DNA of 64,000 bases from Deltaproteobacteria bacterium HGW-Deltaproteobacteria-15 (GCA_002840535.1 PHBH01000009.1:121623-185622), one strand, 5' to 3'. Shown: positions 46,463 to 56,017, numbered from the stretch's first letter. The notes: generated from the sequence alone by a model not told the origin. A program made the numbers and translations.

Positions 46463-47620
46463 CTACCGGGCTGCTATTCTTGGAGGCATCTTGATGAAAG
46501 CTGCCAGGAGCGACGCGGTCACAGGTACAAGCGCCAGTATCCAGAGCATATGATAAAGCCCCATCTGATCGGCAATCCAGCCTGATGCCGCCACGCCGAG
46601 ACCGCCTGTTCCAAAGCCAAGACCGAGGATGAGCCCCGAGGCGAGCCCCAGGTTTCGCGGCATAAGTTCCTGGGCGAGGACGATGGTGACGGAAAAGGAA
46701 GCGAGAAGGGAGGCGCCGGAGGCGGCTGTCAGCACCCACAACCAGGGCTCCCTGGAGACGATCATCAGGGAAGTGAAGATCGGATAGAACAGCATACTGA
46801 CTATGATCACGGCCTTGCGCCCTACCCGGTCCGACAGGTGGCCGCCATACAGCCCGGCCGCCGCCCCTCCTGCAAGAAAAACAGTCAGCAGCAAACTTGC
46901 CTTCTTGAGCTCTACTCCCTGGCCCTTCAAGAAAAGCGGAAGATAGGTAATAAAGCTCATATAGACCCACGACCGGAGAGTGACGATGAAGCACACCAGT
47001 ATAAGGGGAAGCCAGGGGATGAGCAGATCCTTTTTATCCCGCGAGCCGGAGGAAGCCGGATAGGATACCTCCCCTCCCAGGATGTTCTTTCGATAAAGCA
47101 GTATTGTGAGGGCGATCAGAACCCCCGGCACAATCAAACCTGCCGTTGCCCTCAGTCCCAGACCGAGAACAAGATAACTGCCCACAATGGGACCGAGCGC
47201 GAAACCCAGATTCCCCCCGGTCGAGAATATGGCTGTTCCCAGCCCTTTCCTGGCCCCGCTCAGAAGGGAGACGGTCATCATTGCCCTCGGATGAAAAGCG
47301 GCCGTCCCCAATCCGGCAAAACCTACCAGGATCAATAAAGCAGGATAGCTGGGGGCCCATCCCAGGAGGCCCATGCAAATTGCCGTCCAGATGATTCCAT
47401 AGGGGATGAACCATCCTAAACGATAGCGGTCGGCGATATATCCGGCGAACGGCTGGATCATTGAGGAGGTAAAATTCAGTACGGATGTGGCGATGCCCAC
47501 CTGCAGGTATGTGAGAGCGAAAACGTCTTTAAGCTTCACCAGCGCAATGGGCAGTATACCTTGGGAGGCATCAACCCACATATGACCGAGAAAAATTAGG
47601 AGGATCGGAATTTTTTCCAT
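46463..47620 (-). CDS. MFS transporter, fosmidomycin-resistance (Fsr) type
   Basis: The 385-residue, 12-segment carrier begins with FLGHMWVDASQGILPIALVKL, then SSMIQPFAGYIADRYRLGWFIPYG, which is the family pattern of the fosmidomycin resistance protein Fsr. The second half has GLYGGHLSDRVGRKAVI. Such carriers export drugs or other small molecules; the natural substrate is unknown. It is convergent with the tRNA genes. ATG 47620 is the only strong start. Confidence 0.88.
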   Translation of the reverse strand: MEKIPILLIFLGHMWVDASQGILPIALVKLKDVFALTYLQVGIATSVLNFTSSMIQPFAGYIADRYRLGWFIPYGIIWTAICMGLLGWAPSYPALLILVGFAGLGTAAFHPRAMMTVSLLSGARKGLGTAIFSTGGNLGFALGPIVGSYLVLGLGLRATAGLIVPGVLIALTILLYRKNILGGEVSYPASSGSRDKKDLLIPWLPLILVCFIVTLRSWVYMSFITYLPLFLKGQGVELKKASLLLTVFLAGGAAAGLYGGHLSDRVGRKAVIIVSMLFYPIFTSLMIVSREPWLWVLTAASGASLLASFSVTIVLAQELMPRNLGLASGLILGLGFGTGGLGVAASGWIADQMGLYHMLWILALVPVTASLLAAFIKMPPRIAAR

Positions 47621-47764
47621 TGATAACTGCCCTCAGAAATAGATCGAGTGTCCAAAGGGTTTTCTTCTAACACACGAACCTGAGCCCGCACAACAGGGAA
47701 CCACCCACCCAAATCCACCATCAACTTTCGACTCCCTCCGTGAAACCTTCAGGTCGGGGAGTTT

Positions 47765-47892
47765 CCCGGTTCACCATCAGGCATCCAGATGCAAGGCGCC
47801 CGACATCCCGAGGAGCGAGTCGTACAGGCCGGTACGTCGCAGCGACGAGGGACGAGGGCAACGCCGCAGATTATGCCTGATGGTGAATCGGG
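47765..47892. repeat. MITE-like structured element with 20-bp terminal inverted repeats
   Basis: CCCGGTTCACCATCAGGCAT (47765-47784) is repeated inverted at 47873-47892 with one mismatch. The interior has a nested stem (GGCG with CGCC; CGAGTCGTAC with GTACGTCGC-type arm) and a perfect odd palindrome CGTCGCAGCGACG. No coding sequence lies inside. The size (128 nt) and ends suggest a non-autonomous mobile element or a structured RNA; it sits upstream of the TPR lipoprotein promoter. The rest of the gap 47621-48010 shows nothing I can support. Confidence 0.75.
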
Positions 47893-48010
47893 GACCCACC
47901 CGCTCTATAGTGAAGTGTGCACGGCTATGCCGGGAAGAGTGTTGATGAGGCGAAAATCTGCAAATCAAGATGCGCACCCGGAGAGTGGCCCATAAAAACC
48001 AGGAATGGGT

Positions 48011-48039
48011 TTGACACTAAATCTCATTGAAGTTATGGT
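48011..48039 (+). promoter_or_regulatory. Sigma-70 promoter of the TPR lipoprotein gene
   Basis: A perfect TTGACA (48011-48016) and TATGGT (48034-48039) are 17 nt apart, about 50 nt before the GTG start at 48091. Confidence 0.7.
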
Positions 48040-48090
48040 GATCTTCTAGTCTCTAAGCCTTCCAATCGCCGTTTCCGAAAGGAGAACCGA

Positions 48091-50406
48091 GTGAGAGGAA
48101 TCTCCCAAACATATTCGGCAAGGCTGTTCGCACTTCTTTTCTCCTTTCTCCTGATGATTCCTGTATCCGCGTGCACAAGCAAAGAGAACAAGAAAGCAAA
48201 GCACCTTGAAAATGCCCGGCAGTACATTGAGAAGAATGAGCTCCAGAAGGCGGTAATCGAACTGAAGAATGTGATCCAACTCGACTCAGAGGACGACGGT
48301 GCATATGCGGACCTCGGGGAGACATATCTGAAGCTGAAGCAGGGTAACGAGGCGTTTCAGGCATTCTCGAAGGCAACTTCGATCAACCCAAACAATTTGA
48401 AAGCCCAAACGAAGATCGGCCAACTCCTCCTGCTGGGGAGAAAACCCGAAGAGGCGAGAAAAAAGGCCGAGCTGGTTCTCAAGAACACGCCCAATGATAT
48501 TGAAGCGCTGGGCCTCCTGTCAGGCGCCCAGATCCAGGAAAAAGATATTGACGGAGCATTGGGCACGCTCAAGAAAACGCTCGCCTTTCATCCCAAGGAT
48601 TTCAATACGCATCTTTCTCTGGCCCGTCTCCTCCTTATGAAGGCCGACCATGGAGGCGCCGAGAAAGCCTACCTGGAAGCCATCTCCCTGCGTCCCAAAT
48701 CGACAACGTCATTTGTGGAGCTTTCGCGTCTCTATGCCACTAAAGGGGAAACAGGAAAAGCCGAAGAGACCCTGAAGCGGATGATTGAGGCAGGGGGAGA
48801 GGATTATCGCAACTTTCAGATACTGGCTCTCTTCTATGAATCGACAGGCCGATGGGACGATGCGGAGAAAACATACCTTCTCTGCGTGGACTCATCACCC
48901 AAGGAAGATATTGAGCCCCTTATGGGTCTTGGCAGCTTTTACGCGCGAAGGAACTCCTATGAAAAGGCCCTTCGAGCCATGAGCAGGGCTATGGAAATCA
49001 GGAAGGAAGACCTGGATGTCATGAGCGGCATTGCCCAGCTTCACTTCGAATTCAGGCGTTTTGAAGAAGCTGCTGCCACTGCTGACAAGGTCCTGGAAAA
49101 AGACAAAGGGCACCTTGCGACAAATTTTCTCAAAGGAAGACTCTTTCTCGCAAAAAGGGATTACGACCGGGCCTTGGAAAAGTTCGAGTTCCTGGCAAGA
49201 GAGAAACCTCACAGCGAGATGGCCTTCTACTATAAGGCGCTTGCCCTTATTCAAAAAGGCGAGCCCAAGATGGCCGAATCCGATTTGTTGAAGGCAATTG
49301 AGCTGAACCCAAACCTCTTGGAAGCTCGTCTGATCCTGGCAGAAGCCTACCTTAGGGAGAGAAATAAAAAACTGGCTCGGCAGCAGATTGAATCCGCCCA
49401 GAAGATTTCGCCCACGGACGTAAGGGTGCTCTCCCTTCTTGGTAGCCTGAAGATGCTTGAGCAGGATGCTGCCGGCGCCGAAAACATCTTCGAAAAACTG
49501 GTGGAACTTCATCCCGGCGAACCGACCGCCTATGTGCGCCTTGGGGCATTCTATGGCTCGGCGGGACGACTTCCAGAAGCTGAAAAGAACCTGCGGAAGG
49601 CCCTTGAATTGAGCCCTGATCAAAAAGACGCCCTTAGCCTCCTCGCAGGAATATATGTGCAGCAAGAAAAATATAAGGAGGCCTTAAAGCTCTGCGAAGA
49701 GCAGAGAGAGAGAACCGGAACAGATCCTTCGTCTCTTGCATTTGTGAGTTACCTGGAGGGACGGGTCCTGTTCTTAATGGGCGAAACAGGAAAAGCTTTG
49801 CAGCACTTCGAAAAGGCTATAGAAGCGGATCCCAATACGCTCGGCGCATACGAGGCCATCGCCCGAGTACACCTTACGGAAAAGAGACTTGACCAGGCCG
49901 GAGAACAGTATGAAAGTATCATCCGTAAGAATCCGAAGTATGTCGCAGGACATATGGCGCTCGGGACCATCTATGAACAACTTGGAGAACTCAAGAAAGC
50001 CGAGGCATCTTATCGCATGGCCCTCTCGATTCAGAATGACTTTGCCCCGGCGGCAAATAACCTCGCATGGATTCTGGTTGAGACCGGTGGCAATATCGAT
50101 GAGGCCCTCGGGCTTGCGCAAACGGCCAAACTGAAGATGACGAAGAATCCGGCCGTTATGGATACGCTGGGGTGGATTTATTATCTGAAGGGCAGCGTTC
50201 TGAACGCGATCGGAGAGCTGCAGGATGCGGTCCAGCTGGACGTAAACAATGCTCTCATTCACCACCATCTGGGTTTGGCATTCTACAAGAACAACCAGTT
50301 CGAAAAAGCCAAGGAGTCTCTGGAGAGGGCGCTATCTGTGGATCAGAATTTTAAGGGTGCGGAGCAGGCTCGAAAACTGTTAAGAGAGATAGAAATAAAA
50401 AACTGA
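48091..50406 (+). CDS. Large TPR lipoprotein
   Basis: The 771-residue protein has a signal peptide with the lipobox VSAC (lipid at Cys28) and then about 18-20 tandem TPR units from residue 35 to the end, with the usual small-Gly-Ala-Pro spacing (for example NPNNLKAQTKIGQLLLLGR). There is no enzymatic domain. It resembles in layout the PEP-CTERM/exopolysaccharide-associated TPR lipoproteins (PrsT type), but no such gene cluster is nearby, so I leave it as a scaffold at the outer or inner membrane. GTG 48091 follows AAAGGAGA. A two-component pair lies 306 nt downstream. Confidence 0.9.
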   Translation: MRGISQTYSARLFALLFSFLLMIPVSACTSKENKKAKHLENARQYIEKNELQKAVIELKNVIQLDSEDDGAYADLGETYLKLKQGNEAFQAFSKATSINPNNLKAQTKIGQLLLLGRKPEEARKKAELVLKNTPNDIEALGLLSGAQIQEKDIDGALGTLKKTLAFHPKDFNTHLSLARLLLMKADHGGAEKAYLEAISLRPKSTTSFVELSRLYATKGETGKAEETLKRMIEAGGEDYRNFQILALFYESTGRWDDAEKTYLLCVDSSPKEDIEPLMGLGSFYARRNSYEKALRAMSRAMEIRKEDLDVMSGIAQLHFEFRRFEEAAATADKVLEKDKGHLATNFLKGRLFLAKRDYDRALEKFEFLAREKPHSEMAFYYKALALIQKGEPKMAESDLLKAIELNPNLLEARLILAEAYLRERNKKLARQQIESAQKISPTDVRVLSLLGSLKMLEQDAAGAENIFEKLVELHPGEPTAYVRLGAFYGSAGRLPEAEKNLRKALELSPDQKDALSLLAGIYVQQEKYKEALKLCEEQRERTGTDPSSLAFVSYLEGRVLFLMGETGKALQHFEKAIEADPNTLGAYEAIARVHLTEKRLDQAGEQYESIIRKNPKYVAGHMALGTIYEQLGELKKAEASYRMALSIQNDFAPAANNLAWILVETGGNIDEALGLAQTAKLKMTKNPAVMDTLGWIYYLKGSVLNAIGELQDAVQLDVNNALIHHHLGLAFYKNNQFEKAKESLERALSVDQNFKGAEQARKLLREIEIKN

Positions 50407-50712
50407 TCGAACGGGTAATTCTTGGGTTTTCGCGGATTGGAACAAATTTTGCCGGTGCCCCCCTGAAATGAAATCGTTGCCCTTTCAAACCCATGTTTCT
50501 CTGCATCTCTTTACCTCCTCTGATTCCAGAGACTTTGATCGCGTCCAGGCAGGGCCCCCACCATCAGAAACCGCCAAGGCCGCACGGATAGAGAAGATTC
50601 ATGTGCTTTGCAAGAAAATGGTTTTTGCCGATAGGCTATTGAAGAAATCCTTTCTCCGGCCGATGAACTGGAATAAGGTCCCCGGACTCACTAACGAATC
50701 GCTGGAAATACC
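50407..50712 (+). other. Gap between TPR lipoprotein and response regulator
   Basis: I see no gene, strong promoter, hairpin or repeat in this 306-nt stretch. An open frame from 50468 to 50770 exists but has no ribosome site and runs into the response regulator, so it is not called. Confidence 0.45.
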
Positions 50713-51099
50713 ATGGTTCCCAAGAAGAGCATCCTCATTGTGGAAGACGATCAAAATGTCCTTTCAATGATTGTCAAGCACCTCAGGAAGGCAGGCTATA
50801 ATCCGATTCAAGCTGCAGATGGTCTTGAGGCCCTCAGAAAGCTGGAAGAAGACGATTTCGACCTCGTCATCACGGATGTTGTGATTCCATACATCAGCGG
50901 AGTGGGGGTGGTGAGCGCATTCAAGAAGAAAAGGCCTCACGTCCCTGTGATTGCCATGACCGGGTACGGAAAGGAGCCGGAGGCCGCGGCGGTGGAAAAG
51001 AACGCCGACCTCGTTCTCGCGAAGCCGGTCAAAATGTCCAGCCTGATGAGTCAGATCGCCACACTCATAGGTTCTTCTCCTGAGGAGGACCGGCCATGA
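50713..51099 (+). CDS. Single-domain response regulator
   Basis: The 128-residue protein is one receiver domain: acidic pair EDD (11-13), phospho-acceptor D55 (LVITDVVIP), the switch Thr in AMTGYG and the conserved lysine in AKPVKM. It has no output domain, so it acts by protein contact or as a phosphate relay. Its stop overlaps the start of the hybrid kinase by 4 nt (ATGA), so the two are translated together and very likely work together. Confidence 0.94.
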   Translation: MVPKKSILIVEDDQNVLSMIVKHLRKAGYNPIQAADGLEALRKLEEDDFDLVITDVVIPYISGVGVVSAFKKKRPHVPVIAMTGYGKEPEAAAVEKNADLVLAKPVKMSSLMSQIATLIGSSPEEDRP

Positions 51100-53600
51100 C
51101 AAAGCTATACATAATCAGCGGCCCGAATAAGGGAAAATCCTTCACGCTCGATGGGAGTGTCGCTTTTCTGGGCCGTGCTCCTCAGAACCAGATTCAGATA
51201 CAAGACAAGTCAGTTTCCAGAAAACACCTGAAGATCACCTACAGGGACGGCAAGTACTTCTTTGAGGACTTGAACAGCAGGAATGGGACATTCATCGACA
51301 ATAAACCAATTCAGCCCGGCCGGGAGGTTGAGATTCCGGAAAAAGTCCCCGTAGTGGTCGGCAGTGTCGTCATCTGTCTGGGAGGACCTGCTCAATGGGA
51401 TCTCCTTTTTGTTGATGATTCGATCAATCTCTCCAATGGTCTCCGAGAGACGGGTGTGTTCAGGAGACCGATGACATCGCCCAGAAATCTCGACCTCATA
51501 TACAAAATATCCAACGTTCTCATGCGATCCCTGAACATCAATGAGACGATGGAGAAGGTACTCGATTATATATTCGAGCTTCTCAAGAGGATCGACAGAG
51601 GAGTCATCATTCTCGTTGACAGCGAATCAGGGGAGACATTGGATGTAATTTCAAGAAGTTCTGACCGTGGCGACAAGACCACCAGGATGTATAGCCGAAG
51701 CATAGTAGAAAAGGCGATCAGTGAGCGAAATGCAGTGATCATGTCGGACACCCAGACCGAGAAGGAATCCGATCGCTCTGAAAGCATGGAGATAATGAGG
51801 GTGAGATCGGTGATGTGTGTTCCTCTCATCAGCAAGTCCCAGATCCGAGGAGTCCTCTACGTCGATTCGGTCAATAAACCTTACGGTTTTCGCAAGGAAG
51901 ATCTCTCTCTCCTCTCCGCTTTGAGCGGTCCGGCAGCCATTGCAATAGAGAATGCGCTGCTCTACTCAAAAATGGAGAAGCTGGTTGAGGAGCGAACAAG
52001 GAAACTACGGCAGACTCAGGAGAAATTGCAGGAGAGCGAGGCCAGATTCAAGGAAATTTTCGACAATATGAGCAACGGCGTCGTGGTTTACCGCCCTGTT
52101 GAGAATGGCCTCGACTTCATTGTCCTGGATGTGAACAAGGCGTTCCAGACCTTTGAGCGGATTTCGGACAAGAAACAAATCATTGGAACCACCATTTTGA
52201 AGACCTTCCCAGAGGCAAAGAGTACTGGAATTATGGACGTGCTGGTCCGCGTCTTGAAGACAGGGATCCCTGAGCGTTCATCTGTTTCCCTCATGGAAGA
52301 TCGGAAATTTCTCTGGCAACGCGAATACTACGTCTATCGCCTTCCCACCAACGAGATCGTGACGATCTTTGAGGATGTGACTGATAAGAGGAAAGCGGAA
52401 GAGGAACAGAAAGCTTTGCAGAGGCAGCTCTTTGTCTCTCAAAAGATGGAGTCCATAGGGGCCTTTGCCAGCGGAACCGCCCACAACTTCAGGAACATTC
52501 TTCAGGCGATCTCGGGAAATACGGAATACCTTGAGATGACGCACGGCGACGAACCCGAATTCAGGGAAATGGCTAGAAGCATCTATGAATCCGTCGAGAG
52601 GGGGGTGGACCTGATCAATAACCTGCTCCACTTCTCAAGGAAGGGTGGTAAGTACGAATTTTCGGATCTGGATCTGGCCGATGTAGTCAGGAGCGCCTGC
52701 TCGATTGTTCAAAAGGTCTTCGACAGGAACATCGAGATCATCATGGATGTGGAAGAGCAGCTCATGACGAGGGGGAATCATTCTCTTTTGAGCCAGGCGC
52801 TGCTGAATCTTTTTGATAATGCCAAAGATGCAATGCCCACAGGCGGAAAGTTGATTGTCGCAGGCAGAAGAGAGGGTGATCAACTGGTGATCAGCGTGAC
52901 CGATACCGGCATCGGCATGGAGCAGGACGTCCTTGGAAAAATTTTCGATCCCTTCTTCACACTCAAGGAGGTGGGCAAGGGGACCGGCCTGGGGCTTTCC
53001 ACCACTCACGGAATCGTGGAAGACCATAAAGGGGTTGTCAGGGTATTCTCCAAACCGGGAGAAGGAACCACCTTCAAAATCTATCTTCCCGCCCTCGACC
53101 TGGAGAAGGTGATCAAGCCTGAGTTCGAAAAGCGGGTGATCTTTGGAAAAGGTGAAAAGGTCATGATTGTGGACGATGAGATCCCGGCACTGGAAGCTCT
53201 TGTGGCCATGACCAGTCAACTTGGGTATAATAGCCTTCCATTTAGAGACCCTTTGGTTGCATTGAAAGAATATAGCGCAATCGGCCCCGAACTAGTCTTG
53301 ATGGACAGAAATATGCCGGGGCTTGATGGAATTTCCTGTATCAGAAAGATTGTGCAAATGGACCGTAACGCCAGGATACTGATTGTTTCCGGCTATGAAG
53401 AATCCGGGCCGGACGGCATAGAAGAGAACGTGAAAGCCCTCATCAAAGGGTACATCACCAAACCGTGTCGTATTGAAGAATTGAGCATTGAGATTTCAAG
53501 AGCGCTGAAAAAGTGCCCGCATACCCCCTCCAGCCCCGGAAACCACCCCGTAATGACTCAGTTTCAGGCAAAGGACTCGGCTCCGACAACTGGAAGTTAG
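51096..53600 (+). CDS. Hybrid histidine kinase with FHA, GAF and PAS input and a C-terminal receiver
   Basis: The 834-residue cytoplasmic protein reads FHA (1-100; [30 protein letters not shown]), GAF (about 125-290), a coiled coil, PAS (about 315-430), HisKA, HATPase ([17 protein letters not shown]) and receiver ([23 protein letters not shown]). The H-box reads [11 protein letters not shown], with His463 and Asn where most kinases of this group have the acidic HDFNN form. FHA domains bind phosphothreonine, so the sensor may also read Ser/Thr kinase signals. No membrane segment is seen. It is co-translated with the single receiver protein upstream. Confidence 0.95.
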   Translation: MTKLYIISGPNKGKSFTLDGSVAFLGRAPQNQIQIQDKSVSRKHLKITYRDGKYFFEDLNSRNGTFIDNKPIQPGREVEIPEKVPVVVGSVVICLGGPAQWDLLFVDDSINLSNGLRETGVFRRPMTSPRNLDLIYKISNVLMRSLNINETMEKVLDYIFELLKRIDRGVIILVDSESGETLDVISRSSDRGDKTTRMYSRSIVEKAISERNAVIMSDTQTEKESDRSESMEIMRVRSVMCVPLISKSQIRGVLYVDSVNKPYGFRKEDLSLLSALSGPAAIAIENALLYSKMEKLVEERTRKLRQTQEKLQESEARFKEIFDNMSNGVVVYRPVENGLDFIVLDVNKAFQTFERISDKKQIIGTTILKTFPEAKSTGIMDVLVRVLKTGIPERSSVSLMEDRKFLWQREYYVYRLPTNEIVTIFEDVTDKRKAEEEQKALQRQLFVSQKMESIGAFASGTAHNFRNILQAISGNTEYLEMTHGDEPEFREMARSIYESVERGVDLINNLLHFSRKGGKYEFSDLDLADVVRSACSIVQKVFDRNIEIIMDVEEQLMTRGNHSLLSQALLNLFDNAKDAMPTGGKLIVAGRREGDQLVISVTDTGIGMEQDVLGKIFDPFFTLKEVGKGTGLGLSTTHGIVEDHKGVVRVFSKPGEGTTFKIYLPALDLEKVIKPEFEKRVIFGKGEKVMIVDDEIPALEALVAMTSQLGYNSLPFRDPLVALKEYSAIGPELVLMDRNMPGLDGISCIRKIVQMDRNARILIVSGYEESGPDGIEENVKALIKGYITKPCRIEELSIEISRALKKCPHTPSSPGNHPVMTQFQAKDSAPTTGS

Positions 53601-53703
53601 GATTAGGGAGCCTCCGGGACCCTAAGAATACCGTTTTCCCCCCATTTACTGTAACGCAACCTCCCTTATCTTATCCTATACATAAACAGAGGAGGTACCC
53701 GTT

Positions 53704-54780
53704 ATGTATGAAATCATGAAAAGCACATCAAAGATGCTAGCCATCTTTTCAGTGTTGGTCCTGGTTTTTGGAGCTTCCGTGAACGCCCAGACAATGGACT
53801 CTGCCATGGATAGGACAGTGGCCCCAACCGGCGTTGCGGTAAATGAGCTTGTGGGCATGGAAGTGAGGACTCACACCGGTGAAGAGATTGCTTCGGTTGA
53901 TGACGTGATTCTGGCCGATGACCGGGTAATGGAGGTGGTTCTGGATTACGAAGGGGACCTGGTCGCAGTTCCAATCCAAGACCTGAGATTCACAAATCGG
54001 GATTATGTCATTTATGAAGGGACAAGGAGTGATCTCGACGCGGCCAGAGATCGATATGTCTATGGTGCCGGTCCTTTCGTTTATCCCAGGGCTTATAGCG
54101 GATATTACGGCGCTGACGTTCGCTACGGGTCAGGGCTTCGGAGTGACCGCGATATGTCCGAACATGAATTCGTCTTCAGTGGCCCTGACAGGAGCGATGC
54201 AGCCTATGGCGCTAAAGGCTATGGTGCTGAATTACGTTACGGCGATAAACTCGATAGAGACGCATATTATGAAGATGAGGAATATGTCAGTGACGATTAC
54301 AGAAGGGGCTACTATGACCGCCCTTACTCTGATGACTATGTCCACGGCGAAGGGTATGGCGCCAGATTACGTTACGGCTCCAATCTTGACCGCAACCGCG
54401 ACATGTATACGGACGAGCGGTATACCAGGGACGAGTATGTAAGGGGCTACGATGAGTCTCCAAGACAATATTACGGCGCTGACGTCAGCTACGGGTCAGG
54501 GCTTCGGAGTGACCGCGCGATAGAGGGAGAGAGCTTTGTCTACAGCGGTCCTGACACAGGTAATGATTTAAGTTATGGCGCCAGAGGCTATGGCGCTGAC
54601 GTTCGTTACGGCGACAAACTGGACCGCGACACCTTCGCCGAGGAGGATGAGGGGTATATTAGTGAAGAGAGAGGGTATTACAGCCGCGACGATGACCATG
54701 TCTACAGCGGCCCTGACAGTGGTGACACCGAGTATGGCTTCGAGGGCTATGGTGCCGAACTGCGTTTCGGGCCCAAGTAA
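53704..54780 (+). CDS. Secreted PRC-barrel protein with Tyr/Gly/Asp-rich tandem repeats
   Basis: The 358-residue protein has a signal peptide (1-28, cleavage after VNA), a PRC-barrel-like domain (about 43-105; LVGMEVRTHTGEEIASVDDV, DYEGDLVAVPIQDLRF) and a C-terminal repeat region to the end. The repeat unit YGA(D/E)(V/L)RYG--LDRD appears about six times, the last as GYGAELRFGPK. The tail is very acidic and rich in Tyr, Gly, Asp and Arg. It is nested in a larger duplication of about 122 residues. GAGGAGG precedes ATG 53704. The protein is probably periplasmic or surface exposed; its role is unknown. It is followed by a strong terminator. Confidence 0.88.
   Translation: MYEIMKSTSKMLAIFSVLVLVFGASVNAQTMDSAMDRTVAPTGVAVNELVGMEVRTHTGEEIASVDDVILADDRVMEVVLDYEGDLVAVPIQDLRFTNRDYVIYEGTRSDLDAARDRYVYGAGPFVYPRAYSGYYGADVRYGSGLRSDRDMSEHEFVFSGPDRSDAAYGAKGYGAELRYGDKLDRDAYYEDEEYVSDDYRRGYYDRPYSDDYVHGEGYGARLRYGSNLDRNRDMYTDERYTRDEYVRGYDESPRQYYGADVSYGSGLRSDRAIEGESFVYSGPDTGNDLSYGARGYGADVRYGDKLDRDTFAEEDEGYISEERGYYSRDDDHVYSGPDSGDTEYGFEGYGAELRFGPK
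54103..54517 (+). repeat. Internal duplication in the PRC-barrel gene
   Basis: The 49-nt stretch at 54103-54151 recurs at 54469-54517, 366 nt (122 codons) later, with only a few differences (for example GTTCGC against GTCAGC). Both encode the YYGAD-YGSGLRSDR module. This shows that a block of about 122 codons, itself made of three smaller modules, was duplicated fairly recently. Confidence 0.88.
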
Positions 54781-54833
54781 CAAAGTATCTGAATCATCGA
54801 TTACCGAAAATGAGAGTTAATATGCCAAACGTG

Positions 54834-54868
54834 AGTGAAAAGGGGCGACATTTTCGCCCCTTTTCACT
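54834..54868 (+). terminator. Terminator after the PRC-barrel gene
   Basis: A perfect 15-bp stem (54834-54848 with 54854-54868, AGTGAAAAGGGGCGA) encloses the 5-nt loop CATTT, 54 nt after the stop. The T-rich run is inside the right arm (CCCCTTTTCACT), so it may work in both directions. Confidence 0.8.
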
Positions 54869-55105
54869 AAATTGAAGCACTTCCTCTCAATTCCTTCCTG
54901 ACTACTACCATCCAATCAAGAACAACCGTGATCTTTTGAGATTCTGGAATTGTGCGCGGGGGCAATCGGTGCTTGACATTCGGCTCTATTGTGCGATTCT
55001 ACCTTCTTCGTTTTGTAGGGGTGAAAGCTCCGGGAGTGCCGATGTGTTGAAGGTTGCCATCGGATGAGGAGCTGTATCATGGCACTGGCAGGGAGGAGGT
55101 AACGG
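54869..55105 (+). other. Gap before the small secreted protein
   Basis: No gene is supported. A perfect TTGACA at 54973-54978 may be a -35 box, with only a poor -10 (TTCTAC at about 54997), so a promoter is possible but not proven. Confidence 0.35.
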
Positions 55106-55462
55106 ATGGAATGTAAGAGAAAGTTCATTACTGCGGTTTCCCTTTCAGTGCTCTGGATGGGTATTCCCTTGCATACTTCGCTTGCACAGCCGATCGGACT
55201 GAAGGCATCCCCATCCGTCCAGAAGCAGAAGGCCGACGTTCTCGGCACACCTGGCGGGAGATACCTGTTTGGTCAACTATCCGATTCTTCGAAGGACCAG
55301 TTCATGCTGGACTCGTTGACAGGTCGCTTGTGGCGAATCTCTGAGAGCGGAGAGGTGGGACCGTATCTGAATCCGGTTCCTTATCGGGGTAAGGATGGCA
55401 AGTATTCGAACCAGCCTGGGGAACCCTCAGAGACAGGCGAAGTAAATACAAGAAAAAAATAG
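55106..55462 (+). CDS. Small secreted protein of unknown function
   Basis: The 118-residue protein has a signal peptide (about 1-27, LHTSLAQ). The mature part is short, with LGTPGGRYLFGQLSDSSKDQF, then LDSLTGRLWRISESGEVGPYL and a Pro/Gly-rich tail ending NTRKK. The pattern of a beta strand pair around the conserved-looking TGRLWRI looks like a small domain seen in other Desulfobacterota-like proteins, but I cannot name a family. GGGAGGAGGTAACGG precedes ATG 55106, an excellent ribosome site. Confidence 0.75.
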   Translation: MECKRKFITAVSLSVLWMGIPLHTSLAQPIGLKASPSVQKQKADVLGTPGGRYLFGQLSDSSKDQFMLDSLTGRLWRISESGEVGPYLNPVPYRGKDGKYSNQPGEPSETGEVNTRKK

Positions 55463-55507
55463 TTCTCTGCTTGTCAGCCCATCGCAACATGATGTGGTTG
55501 TTTCGGA

Positions 55508-55536
55508 TTGACACACAAGGCACACCGGCTTATACT
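55508..55536 (+). promoter_or_regulatory. Strong sigma-70 promoter of a small unknown gene
   Basis: A perfect TTGACA (55508-55513) and TATACT (55531-55536, 5 of 6) are 17 nt apart, the best promoter in the window, about 90 nt before the ATG at 55627. A hairpin (about 55552-55577) with arms GGAAAACTCT and AGAGGGTTTTCC, with a GG bulge, lies in the leader. Confidence 0.72.
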
Positions 55537-55626
55537 CGGTAACGACTACCAGGAAAACTCTGAAAAGAGGGTTTTCCATTACCGCGAGTCGAGCCGGAAG
55601 CAGTGGTTACATCAGGAGGATGATGG

Positions 55627-56010
55627 ATGAAAGGACCCGAAAAGAAGCGTGTCAAGGGTGCTTGCGAAGTGATTTCTTTGAAAGGCTGGAAAGAAGGGAA
55701 GAAGCTGGAGGAGACGCTTGGGAATGGTCTCTTCTACCAATCCCTCCTCACCGATCATCGCGGAGACAGGGAAGAAGAAGATCCAGGTCATTTTGAGATT
55801 GCCTACAGCATCAGTTCGGAAGAGTTGTCCGATGATGAGCGTTTTATCCAGATCGGGGAAGAGGAGATCTCTTCACCCCTGACGGATCAGGAAGAGAACA
55901 ATCTTGTCCCTTTCAACAGGCCGGTTATCGAAAGGTACGAGTTCTATGATCTGAACACGGACGATATTCATATTGTTTACCGAATTCCACGAAAACCTAC
56001 TTTCCGTTAG
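55627..56010 (+). CDS. Acidic protein of unknown function
   Basis: The 127-residue protein has no signal peptide or membrane segment. It is acidic, with many Glu and Asp in the middle (GDREEEDPGHF, SSEELSDDERF, GEEEISS) and ends with YEFYDLNTDDIHIVYRIPRK. I do not recognise a family. AGGAGGA is placed 6 nt before ATG 55627, and a very strong promoter lies 90 nt upstream, so it is probably well expressed. Confidence 0.72.
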   Translation: MKGPEKKRVKGACEVISLKGWKEGKKLEETLGNGLFYQSLLTDHRGDREEEDPGHFEIAYSISSEELSDDERFIQIGEEEISSPLTDQEENNLVPFNRPVIERYEFYDLNTDDIHIVYRIPRKPTFR

Positions 56011-56017
56011 GAGATCT

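Noticed and set aside
50468..50770. 100-residue frame between the TPR lipoprotein and the response regulator
   Set aside because: No ribosome site, no family features, and it runs into the response regulator gene in another frame.
53606..53628. Hairpin TTAGGG with CCCTAA after the hybrid kinase
   Set aside because: The stem is only 6 bp with an 11-nt loop and no T-run directly after it, too weak to call a terminator.
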